Source: Nocardia sp. SYP-A9097
Lineage (GTDB): Bacteria > Actinomycetota > Actinomycetes > Mycobacteriales > Mycobacteriaceae
Direction: 5' to 3'
DNA: 64,000 bases
Assembly (NCBI RefSeq): GCF_009649815.1
Contig: NZ_WJIC01000024.1
Coordinates: 1-64,000 of the forward strand
The position numbers and the translations under genes are program-made. A model generated the notes under the pieces. The model did no database searches. It saw nothing but the letters and a program-made list of their open reading frames with translations, and was not told the origin of the DNA. Shown here piece after piece: positions 1 to 7,395 of this stretch (position 1 is the first letter of the stretch; each line of letters begins with the position of its first letter).

Positions 1-1
1 A

Positions 2-106
2 CACCGCCGCTGCGTGCGCGACTACGAGACCAGACCCGACCACCACGAAACGATGATCCACATCGCCATGATCGCCGTTATGTCACGCCGCCTCGCACGC
101 CGATAA
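2..106 (+). pseudogene. C-terminal end of an IS5-family transposase, cut by the window edge
   Basis: The open frame entering from the left edge encodes 34 residues and ends in TAA at 104-106. It reads RRCVRDYETRPDHHE and then MIHIAMIAVMSRRLARR, which matches the usual end of IS5-type DDE transposases (R-DYE-----E-MI----I--M-RRL). The start and catalytic residues lie outside the window, so it cannot be judged intact. No clear terminal inverted repeat could be assigned in the 66 bases before the next gene. The element marks the left side of the accessory region. Confidence 0.6.
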
Positions 107-172
107 CCGAGTTCTCAGACGCGGTCTAAGTCACAAGATGATCCACGACCAACCGAGGATCGGAGAAACGTT

Positions 173-589
173 ATGCCATCAGGAATGTTCCGGATCAGCA
201 GTTTGACCGACGGCACACAACCAGCCAGTATCAACCCGACTCGACCGGCATTGCAGAAGGTCTACCTGGGTGGGCCTATCATCGAATGGGCCGTCAGGCG
301 AATGGACGCCAATGTGTACAGCCTCTCCATCGGCGGCTACCCGCACACCAGCGTGGTGGACGGGAACCTCGCCGCCACTGTTTTCGAGGAGCAGGACGTG
401 GACTGGCTGATCGAACGTCAGGAGTTCCAGGATGCCTTCACTATCGCGTCGAGCTCCGACCCGTCCATCGTGTGGACAGTGGCGAGCAGCAACGGCAGTC
501 CCGCTGCGGTCTCGTTGAAGCCCCTCGTATCCACGGCTTCGATCCCTCCCAGGTCTCAGCTGTGGCGACTGGACCCAATGTGGGATTAG
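173..589 (+). CDS. beta-trefoil protein resembling I66 (cospin/macrocypin-type) protease inhibitors
   Basis: This 138-residue protein has no signal peptide and no membrane segment. It shows the I66 layout: a short N-terminal strand region, a central WAVRRMDANVYSLSIGGYP segment, a VVDGNLAATVFEEQDVDWLI strand pair, an AFTIASSSDPSIVWTV repeat, and a closing SQLWRLDPMW strand like the LWEI ending of fungal inhibitors. Known I66 proteins bind serine or cysteine proteases and are best known from basidiomycetes. The ATG has a GGAG about 8 bases upstream. It stands alone after the transposase remnant, which fits acquisition. The family call rests on fold-level resemblance only, so another beta-trefoil lectin-like protein is possible. 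Confidence 0.5.
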   Translation: MPSGMFRISSLTDGTQPASINPTRPALQKVYLGGPIIEWAVRRMDANVYSLSIGGYPHTSVVDGNLAATVFEEQDVDWLIERQEFQDAFTIASSSDPSIVWTVASSNGSPAAVSLKPLVSTASIPPRSQLWRLDPMWD

Positions 590-690
590 TGACCGCCTTC
601 TAGAACAGCGACTGACGCTCGAGGGTGCTCGCTTGAAGGCACCTCGGATCCGTTCGAAGTTGCGCCCTCGAGCGCCACGCCGCTGACCAA

Positions 691-778
691 AACATCCGGA
701 ACTGCCGCATGCCGTGCTGTTCGAAGCGGCCACACGGCTCGCTCAAAGAACAACACGCCGAGGTTATCTCGGCCTCGG
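691..778 (+). repeat. dispersed intergenic repeat, copy A
   Basis: This is the longest and clearest copy of a decayed repeat found several times in the first 8.5 kb. Its core runs from AACATCCGGAACTGCCGC through GTGCTGTTCGAAGCGGCC and CTCAAAGAACAACACGCCGA. About 80 bases align without gaps to the copy at 4518-4597, with roughly 64 identical by hand count. The rest of the gene-free interval 590-914 holds nothing else recognisable. Confidence 0.55.
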
Positions 779-914
779 GGACACGCCATCATGGTGAATC
801 TCGCGCATTTGAGCGGCAACATCCGAACCTGGGGATGGGGTGTCTCAGTAGGCCAAACCGCTGCTCGTAGACAATCAGCTGGTGCGGGTTGTCGATCCAC
901 GACAGGATCCGGGT

Positions 915-1511
915 ATGGGTGTCGATATCTATCCGGCCATCGCGCACTGGGATCGCGTAGCCGACACATTGAATGCGGCTGGTATTCAAGGTATTTGGCA
1001 GCTATTTGACGCCTTGCCGGACTGGGAAGTCGACGAACCTGATGACGTTCGCCTGCGGTGGCCTCTGCTCGTGGATTCGTGGTATGCCGAATGCACATTC
1101 CGTGGATTGGGGTCCACGGGATCGTACAAGCCGCACTTCTTCCTAGGGCATCTGTGGGAACACGCCCGTGAACGGCCCGATATGCCAGCTGATGTCGTGG
1201 CGCTGTTCGATGAGTTCATCGGCCGGCTCGTGCTCGGCGTACCTTCTGCGAGAGTCGATTTGTCAGAGCAGCTGCCCGGACAAGCTGAGCTGATGAACTG
1301 TTTTCCGCCGAGCGAGGTCTGCGGCCTCGCGCGGTTGTGGCGCGAATGCTCCGACCGGATCGGTGCATTGCGTCCGGTTTTGGCCGCGCAACTGATCGAA
1401 GATCGTTGGTTCGGTGATGTCGGGCAGGTGCTTTCACTGCTGCAGGGTTGGGGTGACGTCCTTCATGAGGCTGAGCGCCGCGGCTGGGGATTGTTCTATC
1501 TGACCTCGTGA
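915..1511 (+). CDS. hypothetical protein, about 198 residues
   Basis: I do not recognise a family. The protein begins MGVDIYPAIAHWDRV, is acidic and rich in Trp and Leu, and has no signal peptide or membrane helix. Its middle part (HFFLGHLWEHARERPDMPAD) and its end (GWGDVLHEAERRGWGLFYL) look like a compact alpha/beta cytosolic domain. The frame is open from a GTG at 882, but the ATG at 915 gives a cleaner N-terminus. It lies alone, followed by the convergent methyltransferase. Such lone actinobacterial genes are often strain-specific. Confidence 0.6.
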   Translation: MGVDIYPAIAHWDRVADTLNAAGIQGIWQLFDALPDWEVDEPDDVRLRWPLLVDSWYAECTFRGLGSTGSYKPHFFLGHLWEHARERPDMPADVVALFDEFIGRLVLGVPSARVDLSEQLPGQAELMNCFPPSEVCGLARLWRECSDRIGALRPVLAAQLIEDRWFGDVGQVLSLLQGWGDVLHEAERRGWGLFYLTS

Positions 1512-1519
1512 ACTACGTC

Positions 1520-1580
1520 CGCGCTTGCCGCATACCGCACTGACTGAACCGGCTACGCGGCCGTCTCGAAGCTCAACGCA
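1520..1580 (+). repeat. dispersed intergenic repeat, copy G
   Basis: The stretch CTTGCCGCATACCGCACTGA then CTGAACCGGCTACGCGGCC matches the core of the repeat family in the first 8.5 kb. It sits between the 3' ends of the convergent genes at 915 and 1573, just overlapping the second. Confidence 0.45.
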
Positions 1581-2244
1581 CAGAAGTCATCTCAGGACGA
1601 CGGGCGAGAATGATCCCTCCGAGCGGACTCTCGGCCGAGGTGAGAGTTCGCTGTGCCTCGATGGCGAAGCCATGATCCTCGAGCCACACGCGCATCTGAC
1701 TGTGCCCACGACGATGGACGTAGAGGTGCATCGGCTGCCCGCCATAGCCTTGGGTCTTAAATTGCGACTCGTCTCCGACGTGGAAGCCGATCAGCAGGGG
1801 TCCGCCGGATTGGAGTACTCGCTGGAAATGCGCGAAGACACAACTGATCTCGTCGTCGGGAATGTGGATCAGCGAATACCACGCGACCAGGCCAGATATA
1901 GAGGCGTCTGCGAAAGGGAGGTCCGTCATGGAGCCGATATCGAACCGGAGGCCGGGGTGATCGCGCCTGGCCGCCTCGATCATGCCGGGCGACAGGTCGA
2001 TTCCGAAGGCATCCACACCCAACTGGCAAAGGTGCGCCGTGATCCGCCCTGTCCCACATCCAACATCCGCAACTGGACCCCCTCCCTGCGTGCGCACCCG
2101 GTCGGCGAACATCGCCAGGACAGCGCGCTCTTCGGGTGTTTCCTCGAGGAGGTGACGTGTCAGGTCTGCATAGCTATCGGCGACAGTGTCGTACGAGGTC
2201 CGTGTGTCTTCCAGCCAGTTGCTGCCGCTCAGTTCCATCCCCAC
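1573..2244 (-). CDS. class I SAM-dependent methyltransferase
   Basis: A 223-residue cytosolic enzyme of the Methyltransf_11/25 type. Motif I is VADVGCGTGRIT at about residues 58-69, followed by the acidic end of strand beta-2 in GIDLSPGMIEAAR. A DIGSMTDLPF motif follows, and then the LIHIPDDE segment typical of small-molecule methyltransferases. The substrate cannot be deduced. An N-terminal helix (TRTSYDTVADSYADL) matches many actinobacterial homologues. It stands alone, reading towards the gene at 915, with a repeat copy behind its start. Length is normal for the family (200-230). Confidence 0.85.
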   Translation of the reverse strand: MGMELSGSNWLEDTRTSYDTVADSYADLTRHLLEETPEERAVLAMFADRVRTQGGGPVADVGCGTGRITAHLCQLGVDAFGIDLSPGMIEAARRDHPGLRFDIGSMTDLPFADASISGLVAWYSLIHIPDDEISCVFAHFQRVLQSGGPLLIGFHVGDESQFKTQGYGGQPMHLYVHRRGHSQMRVWLEDHGFAIEAQRTLTSAESPLGGIILARRPEMTSVR

Positions 2245-2330
2245 GCCTCAGACTACCCAACGATGCCAGTGAGACGGCGTCCCATTCGGCTTGGATTCAA
2301 TTGCGCCACAGTTGTTCCCAACTTCCAGAC

Positions 2331-2401
2331 ATGCCGCTTCCCGCATGGGTCGAAGCGGCCAGTCGACCATCCTCAAAGATCAACAGCCTGAGTCGGTCTC
2401 G
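2331..2401 (+). repeat. dispersed intergenic repeat, copy C
   Basis: ATGCCGCTTCCCGCATGGGT, CGAAGCGGCC and CTCAAAGATCAACAGCCTGA align with copies A and B. It lies in the gap between the start of the methyltransferase and the end of the TetR gene. The rest of that gap shows nothing else. Confidence 0.45.
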
Positions 2402-2458
2402 TCGTCGGAGTGCACACTTCTGTCGACTCGAGAATATCCGTGGCGCGGATACACCGGC

Positions 2459-3067
2459 TCATGGTGGCGGTTGATAGAGGGTGATCGTGTGCTCGACGCA
2501 GCGGGTGATCAGCTCGGCGTCGATTGGTTCCGTTGTCACCAGTAGCCGGAAGTACAAGGGTGCGGCAAGGGTTTCCAGGACCTCTCGTGGGCGTGCGTCG
2601 GTGCGGAGGGTTCCGGCGGTGCGGGCACGTTCGACGACTGGCGCGATCTGGTCGAATCGGTTGTTCCAGAATGTCGTTCGGGCGTGGGTGAGTTCCGGAT
2701 CGGCGTCGAGTGCGGCGGCGGTGCCCAGCAGCCGGGCGACACCTGGCCGGGTGATCAGGCGTGCGATCTGCTCGAGGATCTGTTGCAGATCCTCGCGGAG
2801 CGCCCCTGTCTGGGGCGGCGGATTGCCTACCGCCGCAAGATCATTCACCGCGTCCGTGATCAACGCGGTCCGCGAACCCCATCGGCGATAGATCGTCGTT
2901 TCCGAAACGCCGGCGCGGGCGGCCACAGAGCCGAGGGACAGCCCTTCGATTCCGTGGTCGAGGACCTGCTGCAAGGTGGCGGCGATTACGGCTTCTCGAA
3001 CTCGTGCACTGCGTCCACCGCTCCGCCGGCGAGGTTGCGGTTTGTCGGGCCCGATATCGGAATTCAT
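2459..3067 (-). CDS. TetR/AcrR-family transcriptional regulator
   Basis: A 202-residue repressor-type protein. The N-terminal TetR helix-turn-helix runs from about residue 22 to 68 (REAVIAATLQQVLDHGIEGL, SLGSVAARAGVSETTIYRRW). The remainder is a helical ligand-binding domain of the TetR_C_16 kind. It is the second gene of a pair: its ATG overlaps the stop of the gene at 3064-3792 by 4 bases (ATGA), so the two are probably translationally coupled. It may repress its own operon through the AT-rich near-palindrome at 3807-3827. The inducer is unknown. Confidence 0.88.
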   Translation of the reverse strand: MNSDIGPDKPQPRRRSGGRSARVREAVIAATLQQVLDHGIEGLSLGSVAARAGVSETTIYRRWGSRTALITDAVNDLAAVGNPPPQTGALREDLQQILEQIARLITRPGVARLLGTAAALDADPELTHARTTFWNNRFDQIAPVVERARTAGTLRTDARPREVLETLAAPLYFRLLVTTEPIDAELITRCVEHTITLYQPPP

Positions 3068-3792
3068 TGCCGCCCAGCTGTTGTCGCGGATTCGATCCAG
3101 TTCGAGAATTCACACGCCAGGTGCCAGCGAGGACCCGCGACCATTGTGGGCAGGGTCGGCAAGGGGAATTCGACGGTCAATCGAGCGTGGAAGCCGTCCT
3201 CGGTGTCGCGGAATTGGTGCCGGACTCCGCCGATCGCGGTGCCGTCCTGCGCGCGGGCAACACCGGTGACCTGGTAGGGGAAAGATGCGTCGGGTGGAGT
3301 GAGCAAGCTCGACACGTCGGCATAGTCGATGAAGAACAGCGCCGCGAAGGGACTCGAACCCGTCGTCTCGAGTACCTCCTGACCTCGTGCACCGAACGCG
3401 GAGTCGAAGTGATCCGGGCATGCGCGCAACATCGCGGTCGGATCGACGGCGTTCGTTGTGCTGTCGAACCAGGCCACGAAATCCGCGGCGGACCCGCCCG
3501 ATACGCGAAGCTCGGCAACGCTGCGCCGCCGTTGCCGGCTCACCCGCGCTTGGGCGCGGGCGACGCGGTCGGCCCAGCGGGTATCGCGCGCCAACCGCCT
3601 CCGAATCTCCTGCGATCCGAGTTCGAGCTTCGCCCGCAGCAGTGCTTCCCTCCGCTCGGCGATATCGCCGAGCCGTGGTGCGGCCACGCCGAGTTTCTTC
3701 GCTGCGGCATCGATGCGACGGTCCTCCCAGGCCAGCACCTGCGCCCGCTCGACCCGGCGGCCTCCGATCTCGGCACTCTTCGATGCGGCCAC
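3064..3792 (-). CDS. conserved hypothetical protein, first gene of a TetR operon
   Basis: A 242-residue protein. The first 90 residues are strongly charged and helical (RIDAAAKKLGVAAPRL, ERREALLRAKLELGSQEIRR). The second half is a predicted alpha/beta domain with VAWFDSTTNAVDPTAMLRAC and a beta-rich end. There is no signal peptide or membrane segment. It starts at GTG (3790-3792) with a strong AAGGAG at 3798-3803, five bases away. It couples to the TetR gene by an ATGA overlap, so the regulator probably controls it or responds to the same compound. I do not recognise the domain. Confidence 0.65.
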   Translation of the reverse strand: MAASKSAEIGGRRVERAQVLAWEDRRIDAAAKKLGVAAPRLGDIAERREALLRAKLELGSQEIRRRLARDTRWADRVARAQARVSRQRRRSVAELRVSGGSAADFVAWFDSTTNAVDPTAMLRACPDHFDSAFGARGQEVLETTGSSPFAALFFIDYADVSSLLTPPDASFPYQVTGVARAQDGTAIGGVRHQFRDTEDGFHARLTVEFPLPTLPTMVAGPRWHLACEFSNWIESATTAGRQ

Positions 3793-3806
3793 ACCGACTC
3801 CTTAAA

Positions 3807-3827
3807 GTTAGGATTACTACACTTAAC
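3807..3827. promoter_or_regulatory. AT-rich imperfect palindrome before the TetR operon
   Basis: A 21-base site begins GTTAGGATTAC and ends CACTTAAC. The outer GTTA/TAAC bases and several inner positions are symmetric. It lies just upstream of the AAGGAG ribosome site for the gene starting at 3792, in the most AT-rich patch of the area. It is a good candidate for the TetR operator and the promoter core. Confidence 0.4.
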
Positions 3828-3950
3828 AGGGTAGCCGATTCAATTCCGGGGAGTCGCGGAGTGCGGCGACAAAGGCGCGGTCATGCCGCATATCGCACGC
3901 AAGGGGCCTGTTCGTGGACGGTACTTTCGGTGCCGCAATTGCGGCATCTG

Positions 3951-4472
3951 TCAGCTGGCTACAGCCCTGATCTGTGCAGCGACGTGAGTGGGATCGACGG
4001 CGCGCGTGGTGTCGACGATGAGGGTGGGTGCCACCCCGAGCGGAGTGGCGTGCGATGCCCAGTTGTCCCAGTGCTGGGCCAAGCGTTGCTCGTCCCGGTA
4101 GAGGGCAGGCCGCTGACGGGACGCGTAGCGTGCCTTCGCAATTTCGGCGGGGACCTCGCACCAGATCTCGACAACTCTGCGAGTTCCTGCCCGCTCGATG
4201 CCCGCCCGCGCGAAAGCGAGATCACGTGGCTTGAACCACCAGGAATCGATGACCAAGTCGACCGGTGATGTCTGAGCCAGACTCCATATCGTGTCCATGG
4301 CGATCCCGCCGAGTTCCGGTATCCCGGCGGCGTTTTCGAGGCAGCCGGCCAACGCCTCCTTGATGGCGTCTTTGGACAGGAACCAGGCGTTCATGGTTCG
4401 GGCCACCGCGGTGCCCAGGGTGGTCTTGCCCGACCCGGGAAGTCCGTTCACCAGTACGAGAAGTGGGTCCAT
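3951..4472 (-). CDS. P-loop kinase-like ATP-binding protein (AAA_33 type)
   Basis: A 173-residue protein with a Walker A loop NGLPGSGKTTLG at residues 9-20. A kinase-like strand VDLVIDSWWF follows at mid-length, then a lid region RYASRQRPALYRDEQRLAQHW and a closing LIVDTT strand. The size and pattern resemble the zeta-toxin/chloramphenicol phosphotransferase/gluconate kinase group of small P-loop kinases. The substrate is unknown. It is a lone gene with no antitoxin-like partner beside it, which argues against a zeta toxin. A weak eighth repeat-like fragment (near 3892) lies downstream. Confidence 0.75.
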   Translation of the reverse strand: MDPLLVLVNGLPGSGKTTLGTAVARTMNAWFLSKDAIKEALAGCLENAAGIPELGGIAMDTIWSLAQTSPVDLVIDSWWFKPRDLAFARAGIERAGTRRVVEIWCEVPAEIAKARYASRQRPALYRDEQRLAQHWDNWASHATPLGVAPTLIVDTTRAVDPTHVAAQIRAVAS

Positions 4473-4517
4473 CGATCGATCATGACCGACATCGAACGTG
4501 GATGTCCGAACGCCCTA

Positions 4518-4597
4518 TCTCGCCGCAAACCGTGCTGTTCGAAGCCGCCCCATCGCTCGCTCAAAGATCAACGCGCCGAGACTGTCTCGGCCTTGGG
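4518..4597 (+). repeat. dispersed intergenic repeat, copy B
   Basis: CCGTGCTGTTCGAAGCCGCC and GCTCAAAGATCAACGCGCCG align gaplessly with copy A at about 80% identity. A GTCACTGAACCGGCCGGCGC tail immediately follows and resembles the hairpin part of copies D-F. Confidence 0.5.
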
Positions 4598-4713
4598 AAC
4601 GCGTCACTGAACCGGCCGGCGCGATACCTCGGGAGATGTACGGGCAGGGGGCATCCGGCGACGGCTCCCGCGTCTGCGGGTCGAGGTACTGTCGGCGATC
4701 AGGAGGGGGATCG

Positions 4714-5223
4714 ATGACAGATACAGTTACTCGGCGGGGTCGTGACCGTGCGGTTCGCGTGGGCCGGGTCGCGGTTGCGGCGGTGGCGCTGGTGGGGCTT
4801 CCGTGGTTCGGAATACATCGATTTCACCAGTGGCAGGACCGTTCGGTCGAGTCGGTGCGGATCGCCGGCGAGGTGACTGTCGCCGGGTTCGAGAGAGTCG
4901 CGGTCGTCACTTGGTCGCCGGGCGACGATCTGCCGGAGGGTTCGGCGTATTTCGCTGGGCAACAACCGGATCCGGATCCGGTTGCGGCTGTGACGGTCCC
5001 GTCGATTTCACTGCGGCCCGTCGATCGAGTACAGCAGAAGTCGGACCGATCGATCCAGGTCGCGAGCGGGTCGCGCCCCGATCGCTGCAGTGCTTCGGTG
5101 TATTTCAACCCCGACTTGACCATGTACATGGGGAACTACCCCGCAGTGTCGGCGAAACTGACCGCTGCCCGCAGTGCCGGGAAGCTCCTCATCCAGGTCC
5201 ACGTCAGGGGTTGCGGAGTATGA
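4714..5223 (+). CDS. single-pass membrane protein of unknown function
   Basis: A 169-residue protein with a basic N-terminus and one membrane helix at about residues 18-36 (VGRVAVAAVALVGLPWFGIH). The rest is an extracytoplasmic beta-rich domain ending in VHVRGCGV. The ATG is chosen because AGGAGG at 4701-4706 lies seven bases upstream; the frame is open further upstream but has no better site. It overlaps the next membrane-protein gene by ATGA, so they form a two-gene operon. No family is recognised. Confidence 0.65.
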   Translation: MTDTVTRRGRDRAVRVGRVAVAAVALVGLPWFGIHRFHQWQDRSVESVRIAGEVTVAGFERVAVVTWSPGDDLPEGSAYFAGQQPDPDPVAAVTVPSISLRPVDRVQQKSDRSIQVASGSRPDRCSASVYFNPDLTMYMGNYPAVSAKLTAARSAGKLLIQVHVRGCGV

Positions 5224-5606
5224 CCGTCGATCTGGAGCACGCGTACAACCGTCCCCAGGCCAACACCTTCGCGGTCCTCTCGGTAGTGGTCGGCCTGCTG
5301 GTAACGACCTTCACCGCACTCATATCTCTGATTGTGATGGCGAGCTACTCGGACTTCATCTACGGTGGCGGCGACTGGCATCGGCTCACCACGGGCGCGT
5401 CGAAATCGGTACCGGCACAGGCGTTTCTGTGGATGTCCTGGTTCATCGCGGGACTGACATGCATGTACCTCGGCGGGCGCGCAGTAGCGCGCGATCGAAA
5501 TTTCGTGTGGGCACTCGTGATCGCCGTGATCATCTACGAGGTCGGACTGGACGTGACCATCGAGATCGCAACCCGTGGAGTGGATGCGGCCTACGATCGG
5601 CCTTGA
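5220..5606 (+). CDS. small integral membrane protein of unknown function
   Basis: A 128-residue protein with three predicted membrane helices at about residues 17-41 (VLSVVVGLLVTTFTALISLI), 66-86 (AFLWMSWFIAGLTCMYLGG) and 93-114 (FVWALVIAVIIYEVGLDVTI). Its ATG overlaps the stop of the preceding membrane-protein gene (ATGA), implying coupled translation and perhaps a complex of the two. There is no recognised family. The interval after it up to 5817 holds only a dispersed repeat copy. Confidence 0.65.
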   Translation: MTVDLEHAYNRPQANTFAVLSVVVGLLVTTFTALISLIVMASYSDFIYGGGDWHRLTTGASKSVPAQAFLWMSWFIAGLTCMYLGGRAVARDRNFVWALVIAVIIYEVGLDVTIEIATRGVDAAYDRP

Positions 5607-5713
5607 GCGTCCCCGCCGCCTTGGTGCGGCTTCACGGATATCGAGGCGTCGGTATCCACGTGCCCAAGCTACTCAACCTGAACTGGCGACAGGCGACTAT
5701 GTTTGCGCCACAG

Positions 5714-5770
5714 AAACATCCGCAATTGCCGCGCTGCGCGCTGACCGAACCAGCCAGCGCGGCCGGCGGA
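5714..5770 (+). repeat. dispersed intergenic repeat, copy D
   Basis: AAACATCCGCAATTGCCGC is followed by GCGCTGACCGAACCAGCCAG, which can fold as a hairpin around a GAACC loop. The same core appears at 6215 and 8391. Confidence 0.5.
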
Positions 5771-5817
5771 CCCCGAGACACACTGCGGTGCAGCAACATT
5801 CGCTACCGCTGACGAGG

Positions 5818-6123
5818 GTGTCGTGGCATCCACACGAAATCGCAGAGCGGATCGACGCTCTCGGAACTAAATTCGGAGTGTGGACACCGAGGAGGACTGG
5901 CCAGTACTCGCTTCAAGACCTGTTCGAGATGTTGGGATTGCCCAGCGGTTTCGAGGACATCGACCAGTTCGTTACCAGGCATTCGATCCTGAAGCGGAGC
6001 ATTCGTCTGTCCGAAGCTCATTTCTGGACTCCACAACAGCGGGAATTCTTCTGGGAACTGTACGAGGACGGACACTATGAACGAGCCCTCGACGAGCTTG
6101 ATGACCTCCTGCGACGAACCTAG
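5818..6123 (+). CDS. small hypothetical protein
   Basis: A 101-residue acidic, helical protein containing SLQDLFEMLGLPSGFEDID and a charged C-terminus (FFWELYEDGHYERALDELDD). The GTG at 5818 has only a weak AGG nearby, so the start is uncertain; a later GTG near 5879 is possible. Its last 28 codons lie in an 84-base block copied at 10101-10184. There it carries a stop codon, so this one is the intact copy. Function unknown. Confidence 0.45.
   Translation: MSWHPHEIAERIDALGTKFGVWTPRRTGQYSLQDLFEMLGLPSGFEDIDQFVTRHSILKRSIRLSEAHFWTPQQREFFWELYEDGHYERALDELDDLLRRT
6028..6111 (+). repeat. 84-base block duplicated at 10101-10184, intact copy
   Basis: The block from ACTCCACAACAGCGGG to GAGCTTGATGACCTCCTG encodes the C-terminus of the gene at 5818. 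It recurs 4 kb away with only three differences in 84 bases. Confidence 0.9.
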
Positions 6124-6214
6124 CTGCTACAGCTGTGCCCGTTGGTTGGCGGAGGCAGGGCCTGCGGGCCATGTCGATTCTTGCCGCTGAGGGTATGCGG
6201 GATCTGCCCTCCAC

Positions 6215-6267
6215 GAACATCCGCGACTGGCTCCCATACCGCGCTGGCCGAACCGGCTAGTGCCGAG
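6215..6267 (+). repeat. dispersed intergenic repeat, copy E
   Basis: GAACATCCGCGACTGG is followed by GCGCTGGCCGAACCGGCTAG, a stem of nine pairs (two G-U) around a GAACC loop. The gene-free interval 6124-6453 contains nothing else that I can support. Confidence 0.5.
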
Positions 6268-6453
6268 CAGTTGATGAGCGAGACCAACTGTGGAGCAGAG
6301 CATCCGCTACTTCCGAATGGGGGGTGGTTCAGAGCGAGTATCGCTGCTGTTCGGCTCGTGGTCCGGCGCCTCGGGTCACGGGCGGAAGCTCGAACGGCGG
6401 GCACTGCCAGCGTCTTTGCGGGCTCGCTCGCATAGCCATTGAGCGGCTCCGTA

Positions 6454-7170
6454 TCAGCGATCGCCAAGTTGCATCGGTGAGGTGTGCCAGCGTTCAACGG
6501 CCTGGACCATCTCGCGGCCGAGGTAGTCGAGATATAGGCCGATCTCGGTCAGGCGGAGGCCCGCAGGGGTTGTTGCACCGAGGAGTTCCGCACCGCGGCG
6601 AGCGGCCTTGACCTTTTCATCGGAGGCGCGGGCAAGGTTGAGCGTGGTGCGGTACCAGGTGTGATCGTCGATGTAGTACCGGTCGCGGCGCGGCGAATCG
6701 CGGTCCCGGCGAATGAGATCCCGCTTTTCCAGTGCGCACACAGCTGTCGAGATGGAGGCCGGGCTCACTCCGAGGCGGGACACCAATTCGGCGGCGGTGA
6801 GACTGCCAGAGTCGGTGAGATGCAGGCAGGTCAGCACCCGCGCTTGCATTCGAGGCATCCCGTCGTACACGAACAGGTCGGTGAACTGCGCCGCAAACGC
6901 ACTCACAGCATCGTCCGGAGCGGACTCGGCTGTCGGTGCCGTAGCCGATTGCGGGAGCACGGTTGTCTTGCTTCGTCGTAATCGTGTTGCGGTTGCGCGG
7001 TGCGCTCGGTCGGCGCGATACCGGCTGGGTCCGCCGTTGCGAGTTACCTCGCGGCTGACCGTGGAAGCCGGCCGCTCGAGCTGCCGGGCGATCTCGGTGT
7101 ATCCCAACCCGTCGGCCAGTCCTGCTGCGATGCATTCTCGTTCCTGCAATGTAAGTCTGGCTCCCGGCAT
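6454..7170 (-). CDS. regulator with an IS30-type HTH fused to a GbsR/MarR-type winged helix
   Basis: A 238-residue protein with two DNA-binding domains. Residues 4-50 (LTLQERECIAAGLADGLGYT, EIARQLERPASTVSREVTRN) are the HTH_38 domain used by IS30 transposases. Residues 90-200 form a MarR/GbsR-like winged helix (LTAAELVSRLGVSPASISTA, LIRRDRDSPRRDRYYIDD). There is no catalytic transposase domain, so this is a regulator. It is transcribed divergently from the hydrolase at 7396 and probably controls it from the shared 225-base region. The architecture recurs in actinobacteria, to my knowledge. Confidence 0.8.
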   Translation of the reverse strand: MPGARLTLQERECIAAGLADGLGYTEIARQLERPASTVSREVTRNGGPSRYRADRAHRATATRLRRSKTTVLPQSATAPTAESAPDDAVSAFAAQFTDLFVYDGMPRMQARVLTCLHLTDSGSLTAAELVSRLGVSPASISTAVCALEKRDLIRRDRDSPRRDRYYIDDHTWYRTTLNLARASDEKVKAARRGAELLGATTPAGLRLTEIGLYLDYLGREMVQAVERWHTSPMQLGDR

Positions 7171-7251
7171 CGGTGCGGTTCCCTCTCGGCATCGTCGTGT
7201 CGGACCGGCATGCGTTCAACGGCATCTCATTGCAAACCAAATGTTCGTTCG

Positions 7252-7292
7252 TGCATTCTCTGGCATGGTCATTGCATTCACGATATTCATTC
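7252..7292. promoter_or_regulatory. GCATTC repeats in the divergent promoter region
   Basis: TGCATTC occurs twice, 21 bases apart (7252-7258 and 7273-7279), with ATTCATTC following, in the interval between the HTH/MarR regulator and the hydrolase. Regular spacing of two helical turns suggests regulator half-sites. No other signal is clear in this interval. Confidence 0.3.
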
Positions 7293-7395
7293 AATCTGCG
7301 GAAACTGCAGTCTCCCACAACATTCTCGTTGAGCGCTGACGGCCGTTGACCTACTGTTCGGTGCAGTCTGAACGTTAGGTGCTGGAAGGAACCCG

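Noticed and set aside
3951..4472. Zeta toxin
   Set aside because: Only a generic P-loop kinase pattern is present and no epsilon-like antitoxin is next to it.
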